Both the position numbers and the translations under genes were made by a program. A stretch of DNA of 64,000 nt from a virus. Shown here piece by piece: positions 8,909-15,481 of the stretch. The DNA lies in the IMG/VR virus record IMGVR_UViG_3300017739_000005, positions 25,713 through 89,712 of that record; one strand, given 5' to 3'. The notes beneath the pieces are model-generated. The model saw only the letters and a list, made by a program, of their open reading frames with translations, searched no databases and was not told the DNA's origin. Position 1 is the first letter of the stretch. Each line of letters opens with the position of its first letter.

Positions 8909-8947
8909 TAAAAGGTACTGTTCAAGCGGGGAAACGGAACGTGAACA

Positions 8948-9181
8948 TTACCAGTCGGGATAGTCAAACTCCTTACGCTGCTTTGGTTTTGAATTTCTAG
9001 TCTTACTTATTCTTTTCTTTGTACAGTATTTGCATTCATACGAATATGCAGAGGGGTTTTGTCCTCTGTCTTTTCTAGTCTTATAAAAATTATCAGTGAG
9101 CGAGAGAGTTCTCAGGCATTTTCTACATTGCCTATCAACAAAGAGGAACTGCTCTAGACCCAGTTCGTCTTCTATACTCAC
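8948..9181 (-). CDS. Small zinc-ribbon-like protein, 77 aa
   Basis: GTG start at 9181, overlapping the stop of the 36-residue gene as GTGA. The product has two CxxC pairs (CRKC at about residues 19-22 and CKYC at about 51-54) spaced like a zinc ribbon, then a Lys/Arg-rich tail. This layout resembles the zinc-binding part of HNH or endonuclease-VII-like proteins, but no nuclease residues can be made out in so short a protein. It sits between the packaging gene gp17 and the sheath gene gp18. Function not recognised. Confidence 0.78.
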   Translation of the reverse strand: MSIEDELGLEQFLFVDRQCRKCLRTLSLTDNFYKTRKDRGQNPSAYSYECKYCTKKRISKTRNSKPKQRKEFDYPDW

Positions 9182-9288
9182 TGTTCCTCACTCTTCCTTG
9201 CTGCGTAACCTAGTACGAATCCAAAAGAAAACAACACTAAGGTTATTAGTGCTGTTGCTAGGTTAAGTAAAATGCCTTCCGTACTCAT
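9178..9288 (-). CDS. Small single-pass membrane protein, 36 aa
   Basis: ATG at 9288 overlaps the gp17 stop as ATGA, and the TGA stop overlaps the next GTG start. The product begins MSTEGILLNLATALITLV, is hydrophobic over about residues 5-30 and ends with the charged tail ARKSEEQ. This is one membrane helix with the tail probably in the cytoplasm. It fills the 103-nt space between gp17 and the 77-residue gene. Stop/start coupling on both sides and the clean hydrophobic profile support it as a gene. Function unknown. Confidence 0.75.
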   Translation of the reverse strand: MSTEGILLNLATALITLVLFSFGFVLGYAARKSEEQ

Positions 9289-10931
9289 TTGTAATCCCAC
9301 ATATAGGAGCGATCGCCATATTCATCGGTATGCCAGACTTGTCCTTCGGGGTCTACGAATGATTCGTTAGTGAGACCATCATCCATAAATCCGAAGGGTG
9401 CCATATCCGCTTCAATTGCTTCGCGTTGTTCTTGATACATTCTAGCACGAATGTCGTTATCGTGGAGTTCTTTAAAATAATCCTGTACTGCCAACCAAGA
9501 GAACATCACAAGACACATAGCAAGGTCATCGTTGCAACCTTCTTCTGCTGCCCACGACTGCCCTTTTTGAATGAAGGTAGTTAGTTCAGAGATAATATCA
9601 TAATCACATAGAACTAACTTATCATCTTCTAGCAACTGCTTCAGGTTAGAACAACCAATCTTTTTAACAGAGGTTGACATCTTGACACCCAGTTGTACCT
9701 TACCACCAGAGAATCCTTGACCGACAACTTGTCCTGCTCTACCACGCATTGCTGCCATTAGTAGATTGTCATACTCAAGATCATACTGTATAATATCTGC
9801 AACCTGACCACCAATGTCATTTATTTCTACAAGAATGTAAGCGTGGTTATATGCTCTTGCAACCTGACAAATAATATCAGGGAATAACATAGGTTTAACT
9901 TCATTATTTCTATACTTAGCAACTAACTTATATGGAACGGTAGTTGTATCGAACAGTGTGAATGCACTGTAGTCTCCATCAATACCTCTTGCTACGTCCA
10001 CTGTCATCGTATAATTATGTTCCGCTTCTGGTTTACTGAATACATCAAGACCATTTTGTTTTTCTATTGGTTCGTCATATGTCATCACTCTCAACTTACT
10101 GGGAGAGATCAGAGTATCTACAGATCCAAGGAACTCACATTCAAACTCAACACGGAACTGTTGTTCACTTGTGTTACGGATTGTTTGTGCTTTCCAATCA
10201 GCATCTCTTCCTGGTACCTGAGACCAGTGAACTTCTGTAGGGATATATTCATTAGTACCACGCTCTGCATCGTGCCAGAGTTTGTAGTACATATTCATCC
10301 CGTGAGGGGTAGAGATGATAATAACCTTAGTGGATTTACCAGAAGAAATAGTAGGATAGACAGAACTAAAAAACTGATCTGCAATGTTATTCGGAACGAA
10401 CGCGAATTCGTCCAGAAATATGACGTTAAAAGACATACCCCTGACGGCACTAGCGCTAGTAGATGCAGCAAGGAGTTTACTTCCGTTCTCCAATTCCACT
10501 GACCCTTTGTTCCAACCAATAATACCTTGCTGCATCCATTTAGGAAGATTCTCATAACTGAGTTGTAAACGTCCAAGCATTTCTCGTGCAGTTGCTGCTT
10601 TGTTTGCGAGGATTGCGACATTGACGTTATCGTTAAAGATTACATACCATAATAGATATGCGGTAACAACCGTTGACTTACCACTTTGTCTTGGTAACTT
10701 AGCAATATTAAATCTATTCTCGTGGAATCTATCTACCATCTCCTCTTGGAAATCGTACAGATTAAATGGGATGACACCCTCATCCAGCGACACAATTTTA
10801 ATGTATGTCTTAATAAAGTAAATAGGATCACCCGCACATTTAATAAACTCCTTCACCTGTTTGGGTGTGAAGTTAGTATGTACGTTTGCCTTCTTTAAAT
10901 TGGGGTTGCCTAGATATGCATCAAGACCCAT
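9285..10931 (-). CDS. gp17: Terminase large subunit gp17
   Basis: This 548-residue protein is the DNA packaging motor: an N-terminal ATPase and a C-terminal RNase-H-fold nuclease. Visible motifs are Walker A PRQSGKST (residues 80-87), Walker B VIFLDE (170-175), the coupling motif STPHG (208-212), nuclease Asp312 in VDVARG, a second acidic site at VEINDIGG (about 368-375) and a late acidic site in CNDDLAM. Shine-Dalgarno is GAAGGAAG. The start overlaps the preceding gene by 11 nt. In T4, gp16 and gp17 are adjacent, whereas here about 4.1 kb of small genes separate them. Confidence 0.98.
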   Translation of the reverse strand: MGLDAYLGNPNLKKANVHTNFTPKQVKEFIKCAGDPIYFIKTYIKIVSLDEGVIPFNLYDFQEEMVDRFHENRFNIAKLPRQSGKSTVVTAYLLWYVIFNDNVNVAILANKAATAREMLGRLQLSYENLPKWMQQGIIGWNKGSVELENGSKLLAASTSASAVRGMSFNVIFLDEFAFVPNNIADQFFSSVYPTISSGKSTKVIIISTPHGMNMYYKLWHDAERGTNEYIPTEVHWSQVPGRDADWKAQTIRNTSEQQFRVEFECEFLGSVDTLISPSKLRVMTYDEPIEKQNGLDVFSKPEAEHNYTMTVDVARGIDGDYSAFTLFDTTTVPYKLVAKYRNNEVKPMLFPDIICQVARAYNHAYILVEINDIGGQVADIIQYDLEYDNLLMAAMRGRAGQVVGQGFSGGKVQLGVKMSTSVKKIGCSNLKQLLEDDKLVLCDYDIISELTTFIQKGQSWAAEEGCNDDLAMCLVMFSWLAVQDYFKELHDNDIRARMYQEQREAIEADMAPFGFMDDGLTNESFVDPEGQVWHTDEYGDRSYMWDYK

Positions 10932-11190
10932 CTTCTTCCTTCTCTTTCAAACTATCTATACGCTTCTTCAGTTCTTGATACCCGTCGTACTCTTCCTCAG
11001 AAACCTCGATCTCTCTAAACCTTACAGACATTAGTTCTTCACCTGGTTGGGGTGCTTCAGGATGCTTTGGTGTGGGAGGTTTACTCATCTCTATATTAAT
11101 AGATTGAATATTACTCCACATCATTGCAAACGCAGCACCACCAATAGCGACTAAACATCCAAGATAAAGAAATGCTTCAAAGTTGTTCAT
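10921..11190 (-). CDS. N-terminally anchored small membrane protein, 89 aa
   Basis: One membrane helix lies at residues 5-27 (FLYLGCLVAIGGAAFAMMW), followed by a Pro-rich linker (KPPTPKHPEAPQPGEE) and a highly charged helix at about 55-89 (IEVSEEEYDGYQELKKRID). The cytoplasmic part is probably a short coiled coil. It overlaps gp17 by 11 nt. I recall similar proteins upstream of gp17 in cyanophages. No known function; the membrane anchor makes a role in the particle itself less likely than a role in the infected cell. Confidence 0.85.
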   Translation of the reverse strand: MNNFEAFLYLGCLVAIGGAAFAMMWSNIQSINIEMSKPPTPKHPEAPQPGEELMSVRFREIEVSEEEYDGYQELKKRIDSLKEKEEDGS

Positions 11191-11394
11191 TTAGTTTTCG
11201 ATATACTTTTCTAGTACCTCTAGTTGATCGTGATAATGTGAGATTTGATCTAGTTCACTTTCAATCGCTGCCATAATATCTGGATGCTCTCCGATACCAA
11301 CAGGATTGGTAAGATAAACTTCGACGTTCATCTTATGCTTTTCAATGTTCCCTAGGGCGTGCAGTTTAACTGCTTCAATTAGTTTCTGTTTCAT
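11191..11394 (-). CDS. Conserved small helical protein, 67 aa
   Basis: The product begins MKQKLIEAVKLHALGNIEKH and continues with VYLTNPVGIGEHPDIMAAIE. It is probably all helical and soluble. It directly abuts the next gene with no gap, so it is part of the terminase-proximal operon. I recall this sequence type as common in T4-like cyanophages, always without a function. Confidence 0.88.
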   Translation of the reverse strand: MKQKLIEAVKLHALGNIEKHKMNVEVYLTNPVGIGEHPDIMAAIESELDQISHYHDQLEVLEKYIEN

Positions 11395-11398
11395 TAGA

Positions 11399-11860
11399 TT
11401 ATTCAGTAAGTGTGCCTCGTGCTCTACGAAGTTGTCTTAATTCTTCAAAGTCTTTTTGTTTTGTGCCGCCATCATATGGCCAAGCATAACCCTCACCAAT
11501 CATTTCTTCGTTGATTGACACTGACTCGTCCCCAATATATAACCATCCAAGAAGACGCCCATACTTACCGACACCACCAACAAGTTCAGTCCTAATAAAC
11601 AACTGATCATCACCAGCAATGGTTGATTCAAGTTTACCTTTGAGCCAATTTGTTGCATCGATACCAAGTGCTTTCTCTTCTAGATTACGGGTTCTTTTCT
11701 CAGGAGTATCGACTCCTGCAATTCTTACCCGTTCTTTTTTATATAGTTCGAAACCAAGATCGATTGTTACGTCAATAGTGTCCCCGTCAAGGACTCTGTT
11801 GATCTCCGTCACTCGGAAGTTGTAACAACTCTTCCTGCTCGGGGGCACCATTTCTGCCAT
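11399..11860 (-). CDS. Staphylococcal-nuclease-like (thermonuclease) protein
   Basis: This 153-residue protein has the SNase OB-fold signature: VLDGDTIDVTIDLGF, then VRIAGVDTPEKR with the Arg, Asp, Thr and Glu of the Ca-dependent active site, and GKYGRLLGWLY with the third catalytic Arg. Such enzymes cut DNA and RNA. No signal peptide is present, so it would act inside the host, possibly on host nucleic acid; that role is inferred. Start at 11860 has AAGGAG eight bases upstream; the gene overlaps the end of the preceding membrane-protein gene by 74 nt. Confidence 0.92.
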   Translation of the reverse strand: MAEMVPPSRKSCYNFRVTEINRVLDGDTIDVTIDLGFELYKKERVRIAGVDTPEKRTRNLEEKALGIDATNWLKGKLESTIAGDDQLFIRTELVGGVGKYGRLLGWLYIGDESVSINEEMIGEGYAWPYDGGTKQKDFEELRQLRRARGTLTE

Positions 11861-11996
11861 CGTTCATCTCCTTGAATGATCCTTTCAATATGTAGTAGAT
11901 ATACCAACTTACTATTATGAGAAGGATTGCAACCATCCAGATAACACCCCATACGGGGTCACCGTAATTTTCGTGAGTCCTAAGAACTAGTTCCAT
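11787..11996 (-). CDS. Small membrane protein, 69 aa
   Basis: One membrane helix lies at about residues 16-38 (VWGVIWMVAILLIIVSWYIY), with a short N-terminus and a polar, Gln/Glu-rich C-terminal tail. Its last 74 nt overlap the start of the nuclease gene in another frame, and it begins one codon after the preceding stop. Function not recognised; it belongs to the group of three membrane-anchored proteins near petE. Confidence 0.75.
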   Translation of the reverse strand: MELVLRTHENYGDPVWGVIWMVAILLIIVSWYIYYILKGSFKEMNDGRNGAPEQEELLQLPSDGDQQSP

Positions 11997-12341
11997 CTAA
12001 CCCATTATGTTTACATCTATTCCTAAGAATGGTGCGATCTTTCCAATGACTCTCAGAAAACCATCGACAAACGCACCAAGGAATGCGAATCCAAGCAACA
12101 TACTAATAAGTGAAGCATTACGATTATGCCTACGAATCTTATCTTCAATCATTTCATCCACTTCATCACGTGTTGGATGGTTGGGTAGAATTTCTTTAAA
12201 ACGATTTGTCATTGGTTCGTCTCCAAGTTCGGGTAGATGGAAATCGAAGTCTATAATATCTTCGGATGCCCAAAAATCTTCCCAATCTTTTGGTGAATCG
12301 GTTACGTCTTTTATCTCTGGTTTTTCTGGTGTTTGAGTCAT
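11997..12341 (-). CDS. C-terminally anchored membrane protein, 114 aa
   Basis: An acidic N-terminal half (WEDFWASEDIIDFDFHLPEL) is followed by a charged helix (TRDEVDEMIEDKIRRHNR) and a hydrophobic segment at about 78-105 (LISMLLGFAFLGAFVDGFLR). It is probably tail-anchored with the acidic domain in the cytoplasm. It starts directly after the petE stop, so it is likely co-expressed with plastocyanin. I recall homologues in cyanophages; the function is unknown. Confidence 0.85.
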   Translation of the reverse strand: MTQTPEKPEIKDVTDSPKDWEDFWASEDIIDFDFHLPELGDEPMTNRFKEILPNHPTRDEVDEMIEDKIRRHNRNASLISMLLGFAFLGAFVDGFLRVIGKIAPFLGIDVNIMG

Positions 12342-12342
12342 T

Positions 12343-12666
12343 TTAGTTTACGTGAATTGTTCCAGTCATTCCTGCTCCTTGATGTGGACCACAAAAGAAT
12401 TCGTAGTCTCCAGCATCAGCAAAAAGGATGTCTTGAGATTCACCAGGGGAGAACATAAGAGACTCTCTGGATAAATCTGCTCGACCTTCTACAATGATAT
12501 TATGTGGAGGCAACATATTATTCACAAAGTGAACAGTATCACCTGCAGATATGGTAATATCGTTAGGTTCGAAAACTAGGTTTCCATTGCTTCCCATAGT
12601 TACATCAACAGCATACACAGGGAATGCAAAGAACAACGTAGCAACGAATGCTAAAATGAACTTCAT
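12343..12666 (-). CDS. petE: Plastocyanin (photosynthetic electron carrier)
   Basis: This blue copper protein carries electrons from cytochrome b6f to photosystem I in the thylakoid lumen. The 107-residue product has a signal peptide (residues 1-19, cleavage after VYA) and all four type-1 copper ligands: His55 (PPHN), Cys92, His95 and Met100 (FFCGPHQGAGM). The mature part of about 88 residues is slightly shorter than host plastocyanins. I chose ATG at 12666 because it starts the signal peptide; a TTG start five codons upstream also exists. Phage-borne petE is an established auxiliary metabolic gene of marine cyanophages, where it is thought to keep electron flow running during infection. Confidence 0.95.
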   Translation of the reverse strand: MKFILAFVATLFFAFPVYAVDVTMGSNGNLVFEPNDITISAGDTVHFVNNMLPPHNIIVEGRADLSRESLMFSPGESQDILFADAGDYEFFCGPHQGAGMTGTIHVN

Positions 12667-12688
12667 ACTTAAGTTTATCAACTAGAAG

Positions 12689-12696
12689 TATTTAAC
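12689..12696 (-). promoter_or_regulatory. Possible degenerate late promoter before petE (GTTAAATA)
   Basis: GTTAAATA on the minus strand lies 22 nt before the petE ATG, the same spacing as several better octamers here. It has two mismatches to TATAAATA, so it could be chance in AT-rich DNA. Confidence 0.2.
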
Positions 12697-12723
12697 TGTG
12701 TACAAAAATGAGTTTATGGTTAG

Positions 12724-12981
12724 TCAGGAATCCCTGTTTTTACCAAACACACTGATTGCACCGTCAACAAAACCACGTCGATAATCCCAAGTATCACCAC
12801 CTATTTGCCCTCTCTTAGGGTTGATGCACTTGTCGTAATCTGGATCGGTATCACTAATATTATTGCATACTAATCCTGCTAAGTCTAGTTCGTTACCTTT
12901 AGCGCCAGTACCAGTCCAACGGTGTTCACCGTTTAACCAAGTAGCACCACATTTGTCACAAACCTTTTGCTCAAATTGCAT
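12724..12981 (-). CDS. Conserved Cys-rich (zinc-binding-like) protein, 85 aa
   Basis: The product has a CDKC pair at about residues 8-11, a TGAKGNELDLAGLVC segment and a further Cys in DYDKCINPKRGQ, giving four cysteines placed to bind one zinc ion. There is no membrane segment or signal peptide. Shine-Dalgarno GGGAG precedes the ATG. A near-consensus sigma-70 promoter ends 28 nt upstream, so this gene and petE may form a unit. I recall this protein as widespread in cyanophages with no known function. Confidence 0.85.
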   Translation of the reverse strand: MQFEQKVCDKCGATWLNGEHRWTGTGAKGNELDLAGLVCNNISDTDPDYDKCINPKRGQIGGDTWDYRRGFVDGAISVFGKNRDS

Positions 12982-13001
12982 TGGTGGTCTCCCACAGGTT
13001 A

Positions 13002-13103
13002 CTAGAAGAATTTAGGATAATAAATGATATATGTCAAGAAACTCTTTGCGAAGAGATCCGTTACCGCAAGGTGAAACTTTGCTCTACCAATATTTTTATC
13101 CAT
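13002..13103 (-). CDS. Very small ORF, 33 aa
   Basis: ATG at 13103 overlaps the TAA stop of the 178-residue gene (TAATG), the coupling seen across this region. The product begins MDKNIGRAKFHLAVTDLFAK and ends in a hydrophobic, aromatic tail. Its 3' half contains the sigma-70-like promoter. It may be a real micro-protein or a chance ORF around a promoter; the stop/start overlap is the only positive evidence. Confidence 0.45.
   Translation of the reverse strand: MDKNIGRAKFHLAVTDLFAKSFLTYIIYYPKFF
13009..13037 (-). promoter_or_regulatory. Sigma-70-like promoter ahead of the Cys-rich gene and petE
   Basis: On the minus strand a perfect -35 box TTGACA (13037-13032) is followed by exactly 17 nt and TAAATT (13014-13009), a four-of-six match to TATAAT. 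The next ATG is 28 nt downstream (12981). A host-type promoter inside a late structural block could let petE be made earlier than the virion genes. Read from sequence; activity is inferred. Confidence 0.55.
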
Positions 13104-13639
13104 TAGCACTTCCACTTGCGTAATGCTAATGCTTTACGAGTGGGTTTACCTTTCTCATCTTTCATCGGTCCTTTGACTCCACCCATTCTAGCGCAGAAAG
13201 ATCTTTTCCTAGGACCCCCTTCAGGTTGAGGTGCTTTAAGATCAGACCCAGGATTTTCTCTCTCATAAGATTTTCTGCCCTTTTCGTTGAGTCCACCTTC
13301 TTTATTCTTTCCTTCCTTTCTTTGCCAAGCACTTTCATTTACGTCCTTGTCCTGTAGGAAGGAGACAGGAGATTTTTCTGGTTTCTTTTTCTTCTTACTA
13401 TCCTTACCACCAAGTGCTGCCTTAGCAACTTTACCTGCTGAGTATGGATTATCTTTCTCTTTATTTCTCTTCGTATCATTACGAATCTCTCTCATCTTTA
13501 ATGCGTGAGAGATCTTTCTTCTGGCAGAAGGTCTACCAATAGGAGGATTAGTTTTATCAATTGCTCGCGCTACAGAGAGTCCCACACCTTCTTCGATGGG
13601 GTCATCTTTAGTGTCTTGGAATTCTCTGAACGATTTCAT
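13103..13639 (-). CDS. DUF6321-type basic protein, 178 aa
   Basis: The C-terminal 75 residues match, from memory, the domain called DUF6321: SAWQRKEGKNKEGGLNEKGR, then the Arg/Lys-rich RKSFCARMGG-like segment (here RKRSFCARMGG) and the end KALALRKWKC. The N-terminal half is a Lys/Arg/Asp-rich, probably disordered linker. Such charge suggests binding to nucleic acid or an internal virion protein, but no function is known. The ATG overlaps the previous stop as ATGA. Confidence 0.88.
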   Translation of the reverse strand: MKSFREFQDTKDDPIEEGVGLSVARAIDKTNPPIGRPSARRKISHALKMREIRNDTKRNKEKDNPYSAGKVAKAALGGKDSKKKKKPEKSPVSFLQDKDVNESAWQRKEGKNKEGGLNEKGRKSYERENPGSDLKAPQPEGGPRKRSFCARMGGVKGPMKDEKGKPTRKALALRKWKC

Positions 13640-13779
13640 TTTTCCTTGTTGTTTTTAGGGTTGGATGCACAATTTGCTTCGTGCTTTTCGATCCAGGTTT
13701 TAGGACGCCAATGTCCTTGGGGTGAAGTTAATCCACAATACTGGCATACCCACTGTGCGTTGTCGTTTTGATCAGCCAT
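13636..13779 (-). CDS. Small zinc-finger-like protein, 47 aa
   Basis: ATG at 13779 gives MADQNDNAQWVCQYCGLTSP, with CxxC at residues 12-15 and a later HEANC, giving a CC...HC zinc finger. A longer frame runs upstream, but it would overlap the preceding basic gene by over 100 nt, whereas this start overlaps by only 8 nt. The stop overlaps the next start as ATGA. Probable nucleic-acid or protein-binding micro-finger; function unknown. Confidence 0.75.
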   Translation of the reverse strand: MADQNDNAQWVCQYCGLTSPQGHWRPKTWIEKHEANCASNPKNNKEK

Positions 13780-14455
13780 AATGAAACTTTCTGTCCTTAG
13801 ATTTAGATGGTAGTTTGCCTGAACGCACCTTAGTGGATGATGTTTCACCATATCCTGCAGGGTGCTTTCCTGCTTTTGTTTTGCCAACGCTGTCAGACTT
13901 TGCCTTACTTCCCTTATCTGTGTAGTGAAGTTTAGCAGACTTGTCCTTGTCTTTAGTAATCACAGATTCTTGTCCGTGCTTACGACCCAGACGGCGCATC
14001 ACTTTGCCGAATCTACGTTTCGACATTTTATCGGGTTTGGTAGTGTGGTACGAAACCTCACGACCTGTCTCACCTGAATCATATTTATATTCTCCAACAC
14101 CTTTCTTGTGACCAATACCGTGCTTCTTCAGACCTTTCTCAAGATCTTTTCTTTTACCACGGTTCTTCTTTTCATCAGAACCACGGTCAGCACTGATATG
14201 TCCAGTCACTTTGGTTTTGGATTTATCCATAGCACGGGCGAGACCACCCTCGGAGATAAACTCTCCGAATCCCATTATAGCATACGATTGTGTTTGTAGG
14301 TGCATATCGGTAGAACCCTTTTGCTGAACAGACTTTCTTTGGAGTTGCAACTTCCTAAGGTTGATCATAAGTTGCCTGCGGTCTAGAAGTTGTTTGGTCT
14401 TCTTGATCGCCTGATTCTTTGGATCTTTAACTTCTTTGTTGGGTTGCGCTTCCAT
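13772..14455 (-). CDS. Very basic conserved protein, 227 aa
   Basis: ATG at 14455 gives MEAQPNKEVKDPKNQAIKKT. A TTG-initiated form five codons longer would overlap the preceding stop. Residues 10-50 are a Lys/Arg/Gln-rich helix. A conserved-looking EFISEGGLARAMDK motif follows (about 65-80), then a long Lys/Gly/Arg-rich stretch (GKVMRRLGRKHGQESVITK) ending RKFHYG. The EGG(L)...RK style also appears in the 178-residue neighbour. I recall it as a cyanophage protein with no function. The charge fits a DNA-associated role; this is inference. Confidence 0.82.
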   Translation of the reverse strand: MEAQPNKEVKDPKNQAIKKTKQLLDRRQLMINLRKLQLQRKSVQQKGSTDMHLQTQSYAIMGFGEFISEGGLARAMDKSKTKVTGHISADRGSDEKKNRGKRKDLEKGLKKHGIGHKKGVGEYKYDSGETGREVSYHTTKPDKMSKRRFGKVMRRLGRKHGQESVITKDKDKSAKLHYTDKGSKAKSDSVGKTKAGKHPAGYGETSSTKVRSGKLPSKSKDRKFHYG

Positions 14456-14456
14456 A

Positions 14457-15008
14457 TTAACCACCAATTACTTGGACTTGCTCGACAACAACATCGGCAC
14501 TACCAGCAGTGAGTTTCACAGTTCTCTTGATCATAGGAACAGTGTTTGCAACGATGTCTGCATCGCTTAAGACATATGCAGAACCTGCACCAGATGCATC
14601 AATATCAGTTGTGATTGTCTGGTCAGTTACAGCAGTTACCTTCTTACCACCTGAAGCGGCAGATTCAAAGTCTGTTCCAAAACCATTTGTATCACCACCA
14701 TCAACTGTTTCGATATAGTCACCGACTGAGAATGTATGTCTTCCCCCTGCTCCTGTACCGTTGCCCGCTCCACCAACGCTGAAAACTGCTGTGGCAGCAT
14801 TAGTAGCGGCGTGGACGCTAATGTTTTTTGATTTCCCACAGGAAAGTAATACTGCTTCACCTGCTGCAAGTGTGATTGCAGGACCAGCATTGAATTTAAT
14901 GGTTGAAGCGGAAGCAGCATACGCCCGTACAACACCAGTTTTAACGACAATATAAGCGGTACCTGATCCACTCACTGTCGTAGTATCTAATACATTTAAT
15001 ACAGACAT
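14457..15008 (-). CDS. Beta-rich protein of virion type, 183 aa
   Basis: The sequence (MSVLNVLDTTTVSGSGTAYI) is rich in Gly, Ala, Thr, Val and Ser, with alternating hydrophobic residues and almost no long helices, typical of small virion surface proteins. It follows gp16 and is preceded by a GATAAATA octamer 25 nt upstream embedded in the end of gp16. Possible decoration or structural protein; not recognised beyond that. Stop TAA overlaps the following TTG/ATG start region. Confidence 0.78.
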   Translation of the reverse strand: MSVLNVLDTTTVSGSGTAYIVVKTGVVRAYAASASTIKFNAGPAITLAAGEAVLLSCGKSKNISVHAATNAATAVFSVGGAGNGTGAGGRHTFSVGDYIETVDGGDTNGFGTDFESAASGGKKVTAVTDQTITTDIDASGAGSAYVLSDADIVANTVPMIKRTVKLTAGSADVVVEQVQVIGG

Positions 15009-15031
15009 CGACTTTTTAATACTTGTTTTTA

Positions 15032-15481
15032 CTATTTATCAGATTTTTGTTGCTTCAGGAACTTTGCGAGTTCCGCTGTTGAACCAACGAACATTGTATT
15101 GTTAGTAACGTTCTGTGCTGCTTTGTTCTTCGGTCCTTCTTCAATCTCCATCATTTTCTTATGAAGGTCCGCTAACTTATCCGCAGTATCGGCAACGTTC
15201 TTAATTAAATTACCAGCAACTTCGTATGCTCTAGGTGAGTCAGACTCTTGTGCCAACTCAAGAATACCATCAACTGCCTCCTGACCTTTCTCGATCAGTG
15301 CGTAAAAGTTTCCACGAGAATACTCATAGTCCTTGACCTGATGATCAGTGACATTTGGTACAATTGAATTATTCTTTTGTGGTTTACCTTGTTCTACCAA
15401 GGATGTTTCCACATCAAGAGCATCTTCAATACCGTCGTATTTACTCGTCTGCCCCTGTGACTGGGTTTCTTGATTTGCCAT
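15032..15481 (-). CDS. gp16: Terminase small subunit gp16
   Basis: The protein matches T4 gp16 in the helical middle (SRGNFYALIEKGQEAVDGIL, then ESDSPRAYEVAGNLIKNVAD) and in the C-terminal TNNTMFVGSTAELAKFL. gp16 forms the ring that recognises phage DNA and regulates the gp17 motor. ATG at 15481 (MANQETQSQG) gives 149 residues and a 41-nt overlap with gp15. An ATG at 15523 would give 163 residues, close to T4 (164), with an 83-nt overlap. Neither has a clear Shine-Dalgarno, so the start is uncertain. Confidence 0.9.
   Translation of the reverse strand: MANQETQSQGQTSKYDGIEDALDVETSLVEQGKPQKNNSIVPNVTDHQVKDYEYSRGNFYALIEKGQEAVDGILELAQESDSPRAYEVAGNLIKNVADTADKLADLHKKMMEIEEGPKNKAAQNVTNNTMFVGSTAELAKFLKQQKSDK
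15033..15040 (-). promoter_or_regulatory. Late-promoter-like octamer GATAAATA inside the gp16 end
   Basis: The codons GAT AAA TAG that end gp16 form GATAAATA, 25 nt before the ATG of the 183-residue gene. This is one of three cases here where the last codons of a gene double as a promoter-like octamer. Confidence 0.5.

Noticed and set aside
14082-14089. Perfect TATAAATA octamer inside the 227-aa gene
   Set aside because: It encodes Tyr-Lys-Tyr in a conserved-looking stretch and lies over 300 nt before the next start, so it is probably chance.
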